A stretch of 64,000 bases of DNA from Pseudomonas sp. BGr12 (GTDB taxonomy: Bacteria; Pseudomonadota; Gammaproteobacteria; Pseudomonadales; Pseudomonadaceae). Below, piece by piece: positions 34,501-41,610 of this stretch. The stretch spans positions 5,755 to 69,754 of the forward strand of contig NZ_JALRNF010000037.1 in assembly GCF_030272895.1 (NCBI RefSeq). Reading direction: 5' to 3'. A model generated the notes under the pieces. The model was not told the origin of the DNA. It searched no databases and saw only the letters and a list, made by a program, of their open reading frames with translations. Made by a program: the position numbers and the translations under genes. The first letter of the stretch is position 1; each line of letters begins with the position of its first letter.

Positions 34501-37423
34501 CGTAGTTCCAGCCGTTGGCCGAGCCGTCGGCGGCGGTCAGGTCCCACTTGGGCAGGTGGATGTGCTGGCCGATCACGTCGGTCGGGGTACGCACCTGGTA
34601 GTCGTCCATCTCATAGAAGGACGGGATCAGGTTGGTGTGCTGGTACATCACGCAGTCGAAGGTGTTGATGCGCATCACCAGCGGCTCCGGTGGGCGCTGC
34701 TTGTTGATCACCTGCCAGGCGTCTTCCCAGAGGGCGATGATGCGTGCCTGCGGGAAGTGGTAGCCGACCTTGTTGTACACCGCGTCGAACTGGATGTTGG
34801 CGCCTTTGTAGATGCGTGGGCGGTCGGCGGTGTACTGCGAGGAACCGGTGAAGGTCATGCCGTCCATACGCTCGCCACTGGCGTATTCACCGAGGGGGCT
34901 GGCCTGGGTCAGGCGCTTGGCGCGGTCATCCATGCAGGGTTCGTAGTACGGCGCACCGGCGGTAGGCAGCGCACCGTTGGTGCGGAAGCTGCGCGGCACC
35001 GGCTGGGCACCCGGCACCAGGGCGTAACTGGGGTGTTCGAGCTTGGCGTGAAAGCTCATGGCTGCCTGCTCGACGTCGGTGCCCTCTTCCGGCAGGAACA
35101 CCGCCTTGGCCTTGGTGATCTGCTTGGAGAAGTCCAGCGCGGTGGTGGTGACATCGGCTTCGCCACCGGCGGCCATGCCATCGAGGGCATGGCGTGGCAG
35201 GCCGCCGTCCCAGCCACCGACCTGGTTCGGGTCGAGGTTGGCCCACAGGGCGTTGCCGCTGTTTTTCAGCGCCTTGGCCTTGTCCGGGTCGAGCATGTCC
35301 AGCGGTGGGGTTGGTGGACGCTGGCCAACCGTGCTTTCCATGCCGCCGATCCAGAAGGGATAGCCAGGGTTTTTCAAGGTGCCGTCGGCATTGGTGTCGT
35401 TGCGATCGACCAGCACCAGCGAGCCGATAGCCCGTGGTGCGGCTTCATGCTGGCCGCTGTCGTCATCGGCTTCTGCTTCGTCCTCTTCATCGTCATCGTT
35501 CTCGGCGACTAGGGTCGGCGCCAGTTTCGGAATCACCGCGACCTTGCCCGGCATCGGCGCCATGGCCTTGCCTGGCAATGGCACCACGGCCGGAATCGGC
35601 GTACCGGCAACGATCTCACCGTCCGGCAAGGCACGGGCACCGGCGGCCGGCTTGCCGCTGCGCAGGGCATACGGCGTGCTGTGGAAACCGTCCTGGCTCT
35701 GGTTCGACACTTCCAGGCGAGTACCCTCTTCGAACACGTCGTGTACCCGCCACATGCTCCACATGCCCTGGGCGAAGTGCGGATAGAAGTGGCAGTGATA
35801 GATGGCATCGCCCGCTACCCGGTTGCGGTTGCCCGAACCGCCGTTGGCGATTTCATAGGTGTAGCCGGCGCCTGCGCCAATGCCCTGGGCGTCGACATAG
35901 TCGGAGTTGTCGTCGTTGGGGTTGAACAGCCACTGGTGCCCGTGCAGGTGGAAGATGTGCTGCTCGTGACCGTTGTGGGTGTTGCGGAACTTGACGAAGT
36001 CACCGATATAGCTGTGGTTGACGTTGGACGGTTCCGACGGATACAGCGCCATGGTGGCCTTGACCCCGACCTGGTCGGCGTTCGGGGTCTGCCCCGGGCG
36101 GATGTTCTCAAGGCCAACGTTGGCCGGCACGTCCACCAGCATGGCCACATCGCCGACGGTGTGCGCGCTCAGGAAGAACTCTTCATAGGCGCACGACAGG
36201 CAGTCATGCATCGGCCCTACGCCCAGACGGTTGGCCACCACTTCCGCGCCCATGCCACCGGAGCCGTAGTTGATCATGAAGGTGTCACGGGTTGGCTCCA
36301 GCACATGCCCCATCACCGGGTCTGCCCAGTAACCGGGGAACGCCTGGGTGGCGGCCGCTTCGTCGGTGAACTGCGCGGCGAAGTCACGGAACGGCTCGAG
36401 CCGGTTGGGGATCGCCGGGTTGCGCTTGCCGACACTTTCCAGCGGATAGGTCGACGGCGGGAAGCTGCCATCGGTGTTGGGGCCCATGACCACGGCATCG
36501 CTTTCGCTGGAGATGATTTCGTTGCCATCGATCATCGCGACGATGGGCGAGCCGGCCTTGCCTTCACGGATCCAGGGCTCGCGCTGCGGATAGCGGGCCT
36601 CGTAATCGACAATGGGCTGGCCGGTGGGGGCGCGGCCGGTGGTGGCCAGGCGCATTTCTTCTTCGGTCAGGGTATTGCGGTAGGTGCGGGCGTTCTTCGG
36701 CAGCACCACGACCTGCCCGAACAGGCCGTTGGAGACGTTGCCGGCGGTGCCTTCACCGCCGAAAGTCGCGCCCTTGCTGGTGGCGGCGAAGGCGCCTTCG
36801 CGTTCGGCGTACAAGGTATAGGAACGGGTGGAACCGGGGGCGATCAGGAAGTTGCCGTTGCGGCCGGTGTTGGCGGCGATGTCACCGATGCTGTTGACCG
36901 CCTGCATGCCGTTGACCTGGAAGCCCACGTGACGGTCGGTGACCTGTTCGTCGGCGACGAAATTTTCTCCGTCTTCCGGCTCGATCGCTTCAGCACCTTC
37001 GTTCTCCTCGGCTTCGTTCTCCTCGCCTTCGTTTTCTTCTTCGTGATCGATGCCGTGCTTGTTCGGGTTGGCCTGGTAGGCCAGCAGGTTCTGCAGGTTG
37101 ACGGTCAGGCAGTCACCGGCGGCAACCCGCAGCACGATCGGCCGCGGGCGCTTGTCCGGGCGCAGGCTGACCTTGCCCGGCACCGCCGCCCCGCCATGGG
37201 CCAGGGACACCTGATGCTCGTCTACCACATCGCGGGCCAGGGCGAACATCATGCCGTTGGCGTTCTGCGCACCCAGGCGGTTGAACATCAGCGGTTGATC
37301 GAGGGCGACGACGTTGGCGACCAGCGTGCGATTGCAGCTGATGGCAGCCTCACTGTCCACCTGCCAGCCCAGGGCGGCGGTGAGCAACAATGAACTAAGG
37401 ACGGAGCCTTTTATCGGGATCAT
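31556..37423 (-). CDS. mnxG: MnxG-type giant multicopper oxidase (manganese oxidase)
   Basis: The 1955-residue product starts at ATG 37423, with GGAGGT six bases upstream, and has a signal peptide (about 1-28). Multiple cupredoxin domains carry copper motifs. These include HIFHLHGHQWLF (about 488), IYHCHFYPHF (about 540), HNVTLHGVKWL (about 1321), FTHDHLGPSTHQQLG (about 1056) and HLWPLHNY (about 1854). Size and motif layout match MnxG of Mn(II)-oxidizing Pseudomonas, which oxidizes Mn(II) to Mn oxides at the cell surface. Two very acidic inserts (about 120-155 and 636-660) are rich in Glu/Asp. It is first in an operon with propeller, SCO, cytochrome and foldase genes, behind a near-perfect sigma-54 promoter. 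Iron or other metal oxidation cannot be excluded from sequence. Confidence 0.85.
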   Translation of the reverse strand: MIPIKGSVLSSLLLTAALGWQVDSEAAISCNRTLVANVVALDQPLMFNRLGAQNANGMMFALARDVVDEHQVSLAHGGAAVPGKVSLRPDKRPRPIVLRVAAGDCLTVNLQNLLAYQANPNKHGIDHEEENEGEENEAEENEGAEAIEPEDGENFVADEQVTDRHVGFQVNGMQAVNSIGDIAANTGRNGNFLIAPGSTRSYTLYAEREGAFAATSKGATFGGEGTAGNVSNGLFGQVVVLPKNARTYRNTLTEEEMRLATTGRAPTGQPIVDYEARYPQREPWIREGKAGSPIVAMIDGNEIISSESDAVVMGPNTDGSFPPSTYPLESVGKRNPAIPNRLEPFRDFAAQFTDEAAATQAFPGYWADPVMGHVLEPTRDTFMINYGSGGMGAEVVANRLGVGPMHDCLSCAYEEFFLSAHTVGDVAMLVDVPANVGLENIRPGQTPNADQVGVKATMALYPSEPSNVNHSYIGDFVKFRNTHNGHEQHIFHLHGHQWLFNPNDDNSDYVDAQGIGAGAGYTYEIANGGSGNRNRVAGDAIYHCHFYPHFAQGMWSMWRVHDVFEEGTRLEVSNQSQDGFHSTPYALRSGKPAAGARALPDGEIVAGTPIPAVVPLPGKAMAPMPGKVAVIPKLAPTLVAENDDDEEDEAEADDDSGQHEAAPRAIGSLVLVDRNDTNADGTLKNPGYPFWIGGMESTVGQRPPTPPLDMLDPDKAKALKNSGNALWANLDPNQVGGWDGGLPRHALDGMAAGGEADVTTTALDFSKQITKAKAVFLPEEGTDVEQAAMSFHAKLEHPSYALVPGAQPVPRSFRTNGALPTAGAPYYEPCMDDRAKRLTQASPLGEYASGERMDGMTFTGSSQYTADRPRIYKGANIQFDAVYNKVGYHFPQARIIALWEDAWQVINKQRPPEPLVMRINTFDCVMYQHTNLIPSFYEMDDYQVRTPTDVIGQHIHLPKWDLTAADGSANGWNYEDGILSPGTVVERIHAIREFNQCQTGDPREGTAECPVAKAHPFFGKYGRADWMGARTAMQRWFADPVVNVFNVDRGLGTIFTHDHLGPSTHQQLGLYATVLAEPANSTWYHAETGEQLYNPALREDGGPTSWQAVVKTGDHDGDGRNDSYREFFLEYSDFQHAYEAGVYVGAGPDGVPNAQAYPATADSFRYAINPPVRGAASNLLEAVVESRGGLNPGCPSRPCPQAISVDDPGMFVVNYRNEPLGLRVYDPNKVAPDGKRGMQADGYGGDLAYAMQSRTDRAIQAMNMSPALITSATGPTGGTTLFPPHINKGGAEAGDPFTPMLRTYSGDNVRLRMHAGGHEEEHNVTLHGVKWLQNGSGFGNSSNSGWKSSQMVGISEQLGFMAPVSMISSSAAPNGDYLYSLDASHEGYWNGIWGIMRNYTTPRTDLFALPNNAMPMAARNTVAFDGICPRYTTNPNGIGTRPTTQRSYEIVAALANDILGNPLGVSINDPAGAGQHVGGPLKANGGTLVYNSRRTSIPQVTVTDPEDGETSTIGGHSGPLHDPTAILYVRKADLDPVSGKLKPGVPIEPLVLRAAAGECIKVTLENRLPMVMPDLPSTAVMHNVVKRDRNGSEGSTAFNNNLMRPSSHVGLHTQLLAYDITKSDGANVGLNPVQTVPPRAGTSGAYPSKVYQYYAGHLEREGKPVLQQGRSVDNINTTAIEFGGLNITPADVIKQGQKGLIGGMSILPQTATWTEDAASRASATVQVPGQPAYRDFATLWQRSLNMRWADGRPVEGMATEGNGVAGDPQDNSNMAINYKTEPLWFRFGLAPDAPFGHADGHGWADVPNAHMAYSNALVGGDPQTPVLWAKPGQPFRSHILMPTGGSRGVNYQLDGHLWPLHNYQAEKSDAAGYPLNLPGIGSVRFGYNPQAMYIGAQESVLPAAHFSFMSNSAGGGNAIPGDYLFRDYAAYGNASGLWGILRVTEEAPPSTPPAQ

Positions 37424-37465
37424 AGTGCACCTCCGCTGGTGCCTGAGTTCTCTGGGGAGGCAGGA

Positions 37466-37481
37466 GCAAGTGCCGTGCCAG
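37466..37481 (-). promoter_or_regulatory. Sigma-54 promoter of mnxG
   Basis: TGGCACGGCACTTGCT on the minus strand matches the -24/-12 consensus TGGCACG-N4-TTGC(A/T) at every defined base. It lies 43 bases before the mnxG start. Mn oxidation in P. putida GB-1 is known to depend on the sigma-54 activator MnxR, which fits. Confidence 0.85.
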
Positions 37482-37533
37482 AAGCTTTTATTGTTATTTA
37501 TCAATACCTTGCATTTCGAATTGAATCTCAATT

Positions 37534-37569
37534 GGGGGGCATTCCCCGCAATTCCCCAGCATTTGGGGG
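37534..37569. promoter_or_regulatory. G/C-run inverted repeats upstream of the mnxG promoter, candidate enhancer sites
   Basis: GGGGGGCATTCCCC (37534-37547) and CCCCAGCATTTGGGGG (37554-37569) lie 53-88 bases upstream of the -24 element. They resemble the CCCC-N6-GGGG pair before the response-regulator promoter. They would be natural binding sites for a sigma-54 activator. Confidence 0.55.
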
Positions 37570-37572
37570 TAG

Positions 37573-37642
37573 GTGGGAGCGGGCTTGCCCCGCGATGCGA
37601 TGTGAGTGACGGACCGCAATCGCGGGGCAAGCCCGCTCCCAC
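37573..37642. repeat. REPIN, family B
   Basis: Inverted arms GTGGGAGCGGGCTTGCCCC and its complement GGGGCAAGCCCGCTCCCAC enclose about 32 bases. The family is the same as at 4433-4506. It separates the mnxG control region from the 3' end of the lytic transglycosylase gene. Confidence 0.87.
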
Positions 37643-37647
37643 AAGAA

Positions 37648-38256
37648 TTACAACGGCGCATCCATCGCCAGCCCCTGCAAGCGCCGGTACTGGCGCAACA
37701 CCTTGGGCACATAACGCTGGGTCTCGGCATAGGGCGGAACGATCCGCCCACGACGCATCACCGCATCGGGGCCGGCGTTATAGGCCGCCACGGCGAGAGT
37801 GATGTCGTTGTCGAACAGGGTCAGCATGCGTTTGAGGTAGCGCGCCCCGCCCTGCACGTTGGCGCGCGGGTCCAGGACATTCTTGACCCCCATCTCCCGG
37901 GCGGTGCCCGGCATCAGCTGCATCAGCCCGACGGCGCCGCTGGGTGAGCGGGCATTGGGGTTGTAGCGCGACTCGGCGTGGATCACCGCATGCAGCAGCG
38001 CTGGCGGCAGGTCGTTGGCCTTGGCTGCTGCCGCCACCAGTTCGGCGTACGGCAGGCCGGTGATCAACTGTGCCTCGCCAGTGCCGGCCAGGCTTGCGCC
38101 CGCTTGTTCAGTAATGACCCGCTCATAGTGGCGCCCGGGTCGGTGGACGTTGGTCAGCACGTAGCTGCCATCGGCCTTGATCGAGATGTAGAAATCCGCG
38201 TGGACCGGTTGGGTCCAGGCCAGCCAGAAGAAAATTCCCGCAGTGAGCCAGCGCAT
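37648..38256 (-). CDS. Periplasmic lytic transglycosylase (SLT domain)
   Basis: The 202-residue product starts at ATG 38256, with GGAGGG seven bases upstream, and has a signal peptide (about 1-20). A short N-domain precedes the SLT domain (about 75-185). Its catalytic Glu is in HAVIHAESRYNPNARSPSGA, followed by GLMQLMPGTAREMGV and AVAAYNAGPDAV. Such enzymes open peptidoglycan so that envelope-spanning machines can be inserted. It is divergent from gspG-gspF and lies directly upstream of the mnxG control region, which suggests it serves this secretion system. A good -24/-12 element lies upstream at 38331-38345. Confidence 0.88.
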   Translation of the reverse strand: MRWLTAGIFFWLAWTQPVHADFYISIKADGSYVLTNVHRPGRHYERVITEQAGASLAGTGEAQLITGLPYAELVAAAAKANDLPPALLHAVIHAESRYNPNARSPSGAVGLMQLMPGTAREMGVKNVLDPRANVQGGARYLKRMLTLFDNDITLAVAAYNAGPDAVMRRGRIVPPYAETQRYVPKVLRQYRRLQGLAMDAPL

Positions 38257-38279
38257 CGTACCGCCCTCCCCGTTGCGTC

Positions 38280-38304
38280 CCCCGAAAAGTGGGGCATATG
38301 CCCC
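38280..38304. promoter_or_regulatory. Third pair of C/G-run inverted repeats
   Basis: CCCCGAAAAGTGGGG (38280-38294) and GGGGCATATGCCCC (38291-38304) overlap in the 178-base divergent region between the transglycosylase and gspG. They are about 130 bases upstream of the gspG start, a normal enhancer distance for a rightward promoter. For the leftward promoter at 38331 they would be downstream of the start site. Confidence 0.45.
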
Positions 38305-38330
38305 GATCACCGAGGCGCAGACCTACTGAC

Positions 38331-38345
38331 GCAAGCACTGTGCCG
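38331..38345 (-). promoter_or_regulatory. Sigma-54 promoter for the lytic transglycosylase gene
   Basis: CGGCACAGTGCTTGC on the minus strand keeps GG and GC ten bases apart. It differs from TGGCACG-N4-TTGC at two positions. It lies 75 bases before the gene start. Confidence 0.6.
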
Positions 38346-38434
38346 CCTTGCCATGCCCGTGGCGCAAAGGCTCGGGGCAGACGCGCACAACAATTGCATA
38401 AGGCCTTGCAGGCGCACGAAGGAGGGCCTTTGGC

Positions 38435-38857
38435 ATGAACGACAAGAAACGCGCACAACAGGGATTCACCCTGCTCGAACTGCTGGTGGTGCTGGTGGTG
38501 CTGGGTCTGCTCGCGGGGATCGTCGCACCCAAGTACTTCAGCCAGTTGGGGCGCTCGGAGGCCAAGGTGGCCCGGGCGCAAATCGAAGGCCTGGGCAAGG
38601 CCCTTGACCTGTACCGGCTGGAGGTGGGGCATTACCCCAGTTCCGAGCAAGGCTTGCAGGCACTGGTCATCGCCCCCAGCGACGAGACCCGCTGGTCGGG
38701 GCCCTACCTGCAGAAAAAGGTGCCCCAGGATCCGTGGGGACGTAACTACATCTATCGCCAGCCTGGCGAAAACGGCGAGTACGACCTGCTCTCCATGGGC
38801 AAGGACGGCCAGCCCGGCGGCGAAGGCGAGAACGCCGAGGTCACCAGTTGGCAGTAA
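38435..38857 (+). CDS. gspG: Type II secretion major pseudopilin GspG
   Basis: The 140-residue product begins MNDKKRAQQG|FTLLELLVVLVVLGLLAGIVAPKY, a classic GspG leader and N-helix with Glu5. The C-terminal part has VGHYPSSEQGLQAL, VPQDPWGRNYIYRQPGENGEYDLLSMGKDGQPGGEGENAE, the GspG calcium-binding region. AAGGAGG precedes ATG 38435. It is 15 bases upstream of gspF. This is the clearest major pseudopilin in the window, about 13 kb from the rest of the secretion genes. Confidence 0.93.
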   Translation: MNDKKRAQQGFTLLELLVVLVVLGLLAGIVAPKYFSQLGRSEAKVARAQIEGLGKALDLYRLEVGHYPSSEQGLQALVIAPSDETRWSGPYLQKKVPQDPWGRNYIYRQPGENGEYDLLSMGKDGQPGGEGENAEVTSWQ

Positions 38858-38872
38858 GCGGAGGAATGGCAC

Positions 38873-40060
38873 ATGCGCTTCGAGCTCAAGGCACTGGGGA
38901 AAACCGGGGTGGTCCTGCTGACGCTGGACGCCCAGGACGCCGGGCAGGCCCGGCAGCAAGCCGAGCAGCAAGGCTTGCGGGTGGTCAGCGTGCGCAACTG
39001 CGAACGCTTCGCCCGCTTGCGTTGGCGCCGTGGCGAAACCTTCGACCTGGTGCTGTTCAGCCAGGAGTTGACCACCCTGCTCAACGCCGGCCTGCCGCTG
39101 ATCGACGCCCTGGAAAGCCTGGCCGAAAAGGAGTCGGCGGCGCAGGCACGCAAGACCCTGGGTGAACTGGTACGGCTGCTGTATGAAGGCAAGTCCTTCT
39201 CCCAGTCGCTGGCCCAGTTGCCCAGTGTGTTCCCGCCGCTGTACGTCGCCCTGGTGCAATCGAGCGAGAAGACCGGCGCCCTGGGCGATGCCCTGGGGCG
39301 CTATGTCAGCTACCGCCAGCGCATGGACGAAGTACGGCAGAAAATCATCAGTGCCTCGATCTACCCGTTCCTGCTGCTGTTGGTGGGCGGTGGCGTGGTG
39401 CTGTTCCTGCTGGGCTATGTGGTGCCGCGCTTCAGCCTGGTGTTCGAAGGGCTGGGCACCGAGTTGCCGTGGTTGTCGCGGCTGTTGATGCAGGCCGGGA
39501 TGTTCCTGCATGCCCATCAGGCGCCCCTGGCCATGGGCGTTGCCGGCACCCTGGCCGGGCTGTTCCTACTGCGCCGCGATCCGCGGGTGCGGCGCTGGCT
39601 GAACCGCCAGCTCGAACGCCTGCCGGCCTTGCACCGGCGCCTGGTGATGTACGAACTGGCACGCTTCTATCGCTCCCTGGGGATCCTCCTGCAAGGCGGT
39701 ATTCCCATCCTGACCGCCATGGGCATGGCCCGTGGCCTGCTGGGGGCTGCGGCCAGCCAGCGCCTGGAGCTGGCCTGCGAGCGGGTGCGTGAAGGCCTGT
39801 CGCTGTCGGCGGCCCTGGAAGCCGGGCACCTGGTGACCCCGGTGTCGCTGCGCCTGCTGCGCGCTGGCGAGCAGTCGGGCAACCTGGGGCAGATGATGGA
39901 GCGCAGCGCCGACTTCTACGACGAAGAGATCAGCCGCTGGATCGAATGGTTCGTGCGCCTGTTCGAACCCCTGTTGATGACCTTCATCGGCCTGTTGATC
40001 GGCTTTATCGTGATCCTGATGTACATGCCGATCTTCGAGCTGGCGTCGAGCATCCACTAG
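38873..40060 (+). CDS. gspF: Type II secretion inner-membrane platform protein GspF
   Basis: The 395-residue product has two tandem T2SSF domains (about 65-190 and 265-390). Three membrane helices lie near 165-185, 215-235 and 365-390. Family blocks include LFSQELTTLLNAGLPLIDALESLAE and ARFYRSLGILLQGGIPILTAMGMA. GspF connects the GspE ATPase to the growing pseudopilus. No other GspF/PilC/MshG gene occurs with the left block at 16.3-25.9 kb, so this copy probably completes that machine. It follows gspG with GGAGG upstream. Confidence 0.93.
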   Translation: MRFELKALGKTGVVLLTLDAQDAGQARQQAEQQGLRVVSVRNCERFARLRWRRGETFDLVLFSQELTTLLNAGLPLIDALESLAEKESAAQARKTLGELVRLLYEGKSFSQSLAQLPSVFPPLYVALVQSSEKTGALGDALGRYVSYRQRMDEVRQKIISASIYPFLLLLVGGGVVLFLLGYVVPRFSLVFEGLGTELPWLSRLLMQAGMFLHAHQAPLAMGVAGTLAGLFLLRRDPRVRRWLNRQLERLPALHRRLVMYELARFYRSLGILLQGGIPILTAMGMARGLLGAAASQRLELACERVREGLSLSAALEAGHLVTPVSLRLLRAGEQSGNLGQMMERSADFYDEEISRWIEWFVRLFEPLLMTFIGLLIGFIVILMYMPIFELASSIH

Positions 40061-40174
40061 CGGCTGGCGTGACAATCATTCGCACTTGCTGTATACAATC
40101 GGCCGGTCTCATTGCGAGGCCGCCCTCGCCTGCCGCTCGCGGTCTCGCTGTCACCTTCCGCCGAGGACAGCTGG

Positions 40175-40816
40175 ATGACCGAACGCTTCACCGATACCCT
40201 TCGCCTGCTGAGCGAACCGGGCTGGACCCGCTCCATCGAGCATCGCTTCGTCAACGAACTGATGGCCGGCACCGTGAATGATGCCGTGATGATCAACTAC
40301 CTGATCCAGGACCACCGCTTCATCGATGCCTTCCTGACCCTGCTCGGCGCCGCCATCGCCACGGCCGACACCTTCGAGGCACGCATTCGCCTGGGCCGCT
40401 TCACCGGGGTGATTTCGGGTGAAGAGAACACCTATTTCCTGCGCGCCTTTGAGGCCCTTGGGGTCAGTGACGCGCAACGTCGCGACGCCCCCGACTCGGC
40501 GCCCACCGCCGGCTTCAAGGCGCTGATGCGCGAAGCGGCGGCCAGCCGTTCCTACGCGGCGGCACTGGCGGTGCTCAACGTCGCCGAAGGGCTGTACCTG
40601 GACTGGGCCCTGCGCGCGACCCGGCCACTGCCGCCGCGCTTCGAGCATGCCGAGTGGATCACCCTGCACGACAACCCGGACTTCCAGGCCTTCGTCGCCT
40701 TCCTGCGGGCGGAACTGGACCGGGTCGGGCCGAGCGAACAGCAGATCAGCACCGACTTCTTCCTGCGCGCCGTGGCGCTGGAACAGGCGTTCTTCGACGC
40801 CGCCTACGACATCTGA
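40175..40816 (+). CDS. TenA-family protein lacking cysteine
   Basis: The 213-residue, all-helical product starts at ATG 40175, with GAGGA upstream. Family signatures are YLIQDHRFIDAFLTLLGAAIA and ALAVLNVAEGLYLDWA, with the C-terminal Glu region ALEQAFFDAAYDI. No cysteine is present, so the classic thiaminase II nucleophile is missing. Members of this branch are of uncertain activity, perhaps aminopyrimidine salvage by a Glu-based mechanism. It is 9 bases upstream of a second TenA gene. No TPP riboswitch was seen ahead of it; a GTATAC palindrome overlaps a likely -10 near 40092. Confidence 0.75.
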   Translation: MTERFTDTLRLLSEPGWTRSIEHRFVNELMAGTVNDAVMINYLIQDHRFIDAFLTLLGAAIATADTFEARIRLGRFTGVISGEENTYFLRAFEALGVSDAQRRDAPDSAPTAGFKALMREAAASRSYAAALAVLNVAEGLYLDWALRATRPLPPRFEHAEWITLHDNPDFQAFVAFLRAELDRVGPSEQQISTDFFLRAVALEQAFFDAAYDI

Positions 40817-40825
40817 GGATCACCC

Positions 40826-41485
40826 ATGGATATTTTCGAGCGCCTCAAGCAGGCCGCCAGCGCCGACTGGAACAGCTACGTCGACCACGCCTTCGTGCGC
40901 CAGATGGGCGCCGGCACCCTGGCCCAGCCGGCCTTTCGCAAGTACCTGGTACAGGACTACCTGTTCCTGATCCAGTTCGCCCGTTCCTGGGCGCTGGCTG
41001 CCTACAAGAGCCGCACCCTGGACGACATCCGCGCCGCCCAGGCAGGGTTGGCGGCGATCCTCGACGAGACCGCGCTGCATGTGCGCCTGTGCGAGCGCTG
41101 GGGCCTCTGCGCCGACGACCTGGCCGCCACCCCGGAACACCAGGCCACCGTCGCCTACACCCGCTTCGTGCTCGACTGCGGCGCCGCCGGTGACCTGCTC
41201 GACCTGCACGTGGCCCTGGCGCCCTGCGTGATCGGCTACGCCGAAATCGGCCGCAACCTGAGTCCCGACGGCGTCGAAGCCCTTGCCGATCACCCTTACC
41301 GCGAGTGGATCGCCGAGTATGCCGGCAGCGGCTACCAGGGCGTGGCCACCGCCGCGCGGGCGCATCTGGACGCGCTGGCGGCACGGACCATGACCGAACA
41401 GCGCTTCGAGGAACTGGTCAAGGTGTTCGCCCAGGCCTCGCGCCTGGAGGCCGACTTCTGGCAGATGGGCCTGGATGCCAGCTGA
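40826..41485 (+). CDS. tenA: TenA-family aminopyrimidine aminohydrolase (thiaminase II-like)
   Basis: The 219-residue product has TenA blocks FRKYLVQDYLFLIQFARSWALAAYKS and LLDLHVALAPCVIGYAEIGRNL. The Cys in ALAPCVIGY is at the catalytic nucleophile position (about 132). A C-terminal Glu-rich helix matches the general acid/base region. TenA deaminates or releases the thiamin pyrimidine for salvage. It is in an operon with the cysteine-free TenA-like gene. Confidence 0.85.
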   Translation: MDIFERLKQAASADWNSYVDHAFVRQMGAGTLAQPAFRKYLVQDYLFLIQFARSWALAAYKSRTLDDIRAAQAGLAAILDETALHVRLCERWGLCADDLAATPEHQATVAYTRFVLDCGAAGDLLDLHVALAPCVIGYAEIGRNLSPDGVEALADHPYREWIAEYAGSGYQGVATAARAHLDALAARTMTEQRFEELVKVFAQASRLEADFWQMGLDAS

Positions 41486-41588
41486 TCGCAGGCTTCGCCA
41501 GCTCCCACAGTGAGAACACCCATCCAACCTTTTGGGGGCAGTTCAGTGATTGCCGGGCACTTGTGGGAGCTGCCGCCAGGCTGCGATC
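41486..41588. repeat. REPIN, family A
   Basis: GCAGGCTTCGCCAGCTCCCA (41488-41507) and an inverted partner, GTGGGAGCTGCCGCCAGGCTGC, enclose about 55 bases. It begins at the tenA stop codon and lies between convergent genes. It shares arms with the expanded element at 16157-16340. Confidence 0.8.
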
Positions 41589-41610
41589 GGCCGTGCAACG
41601 GCCGCGACAG

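Noticed and set aside
29588..35512. A 1974-codon open frame on the plus strand antisense to mnxG and the propeller gene
   Set aside because: It is a by-product of high GC content and codon bias; the protein is low-complexity Val/Gly/His/Arg with no family motif, while the minus-strand genes carry clear copper-site and propeller motifs.
38383..38397. Sigma-54 promoter for gspG at GCGCACAACAATTGC
   Set aside because: The -12 part fits but the -24 GG is CG, so it is too weak to list as a promoter.
40061..40174. TPP riboswitch ahead of the tenA-like genes
   Set aside because: No CTGAGA or ACCTGATC core motif of the thi-box is present.
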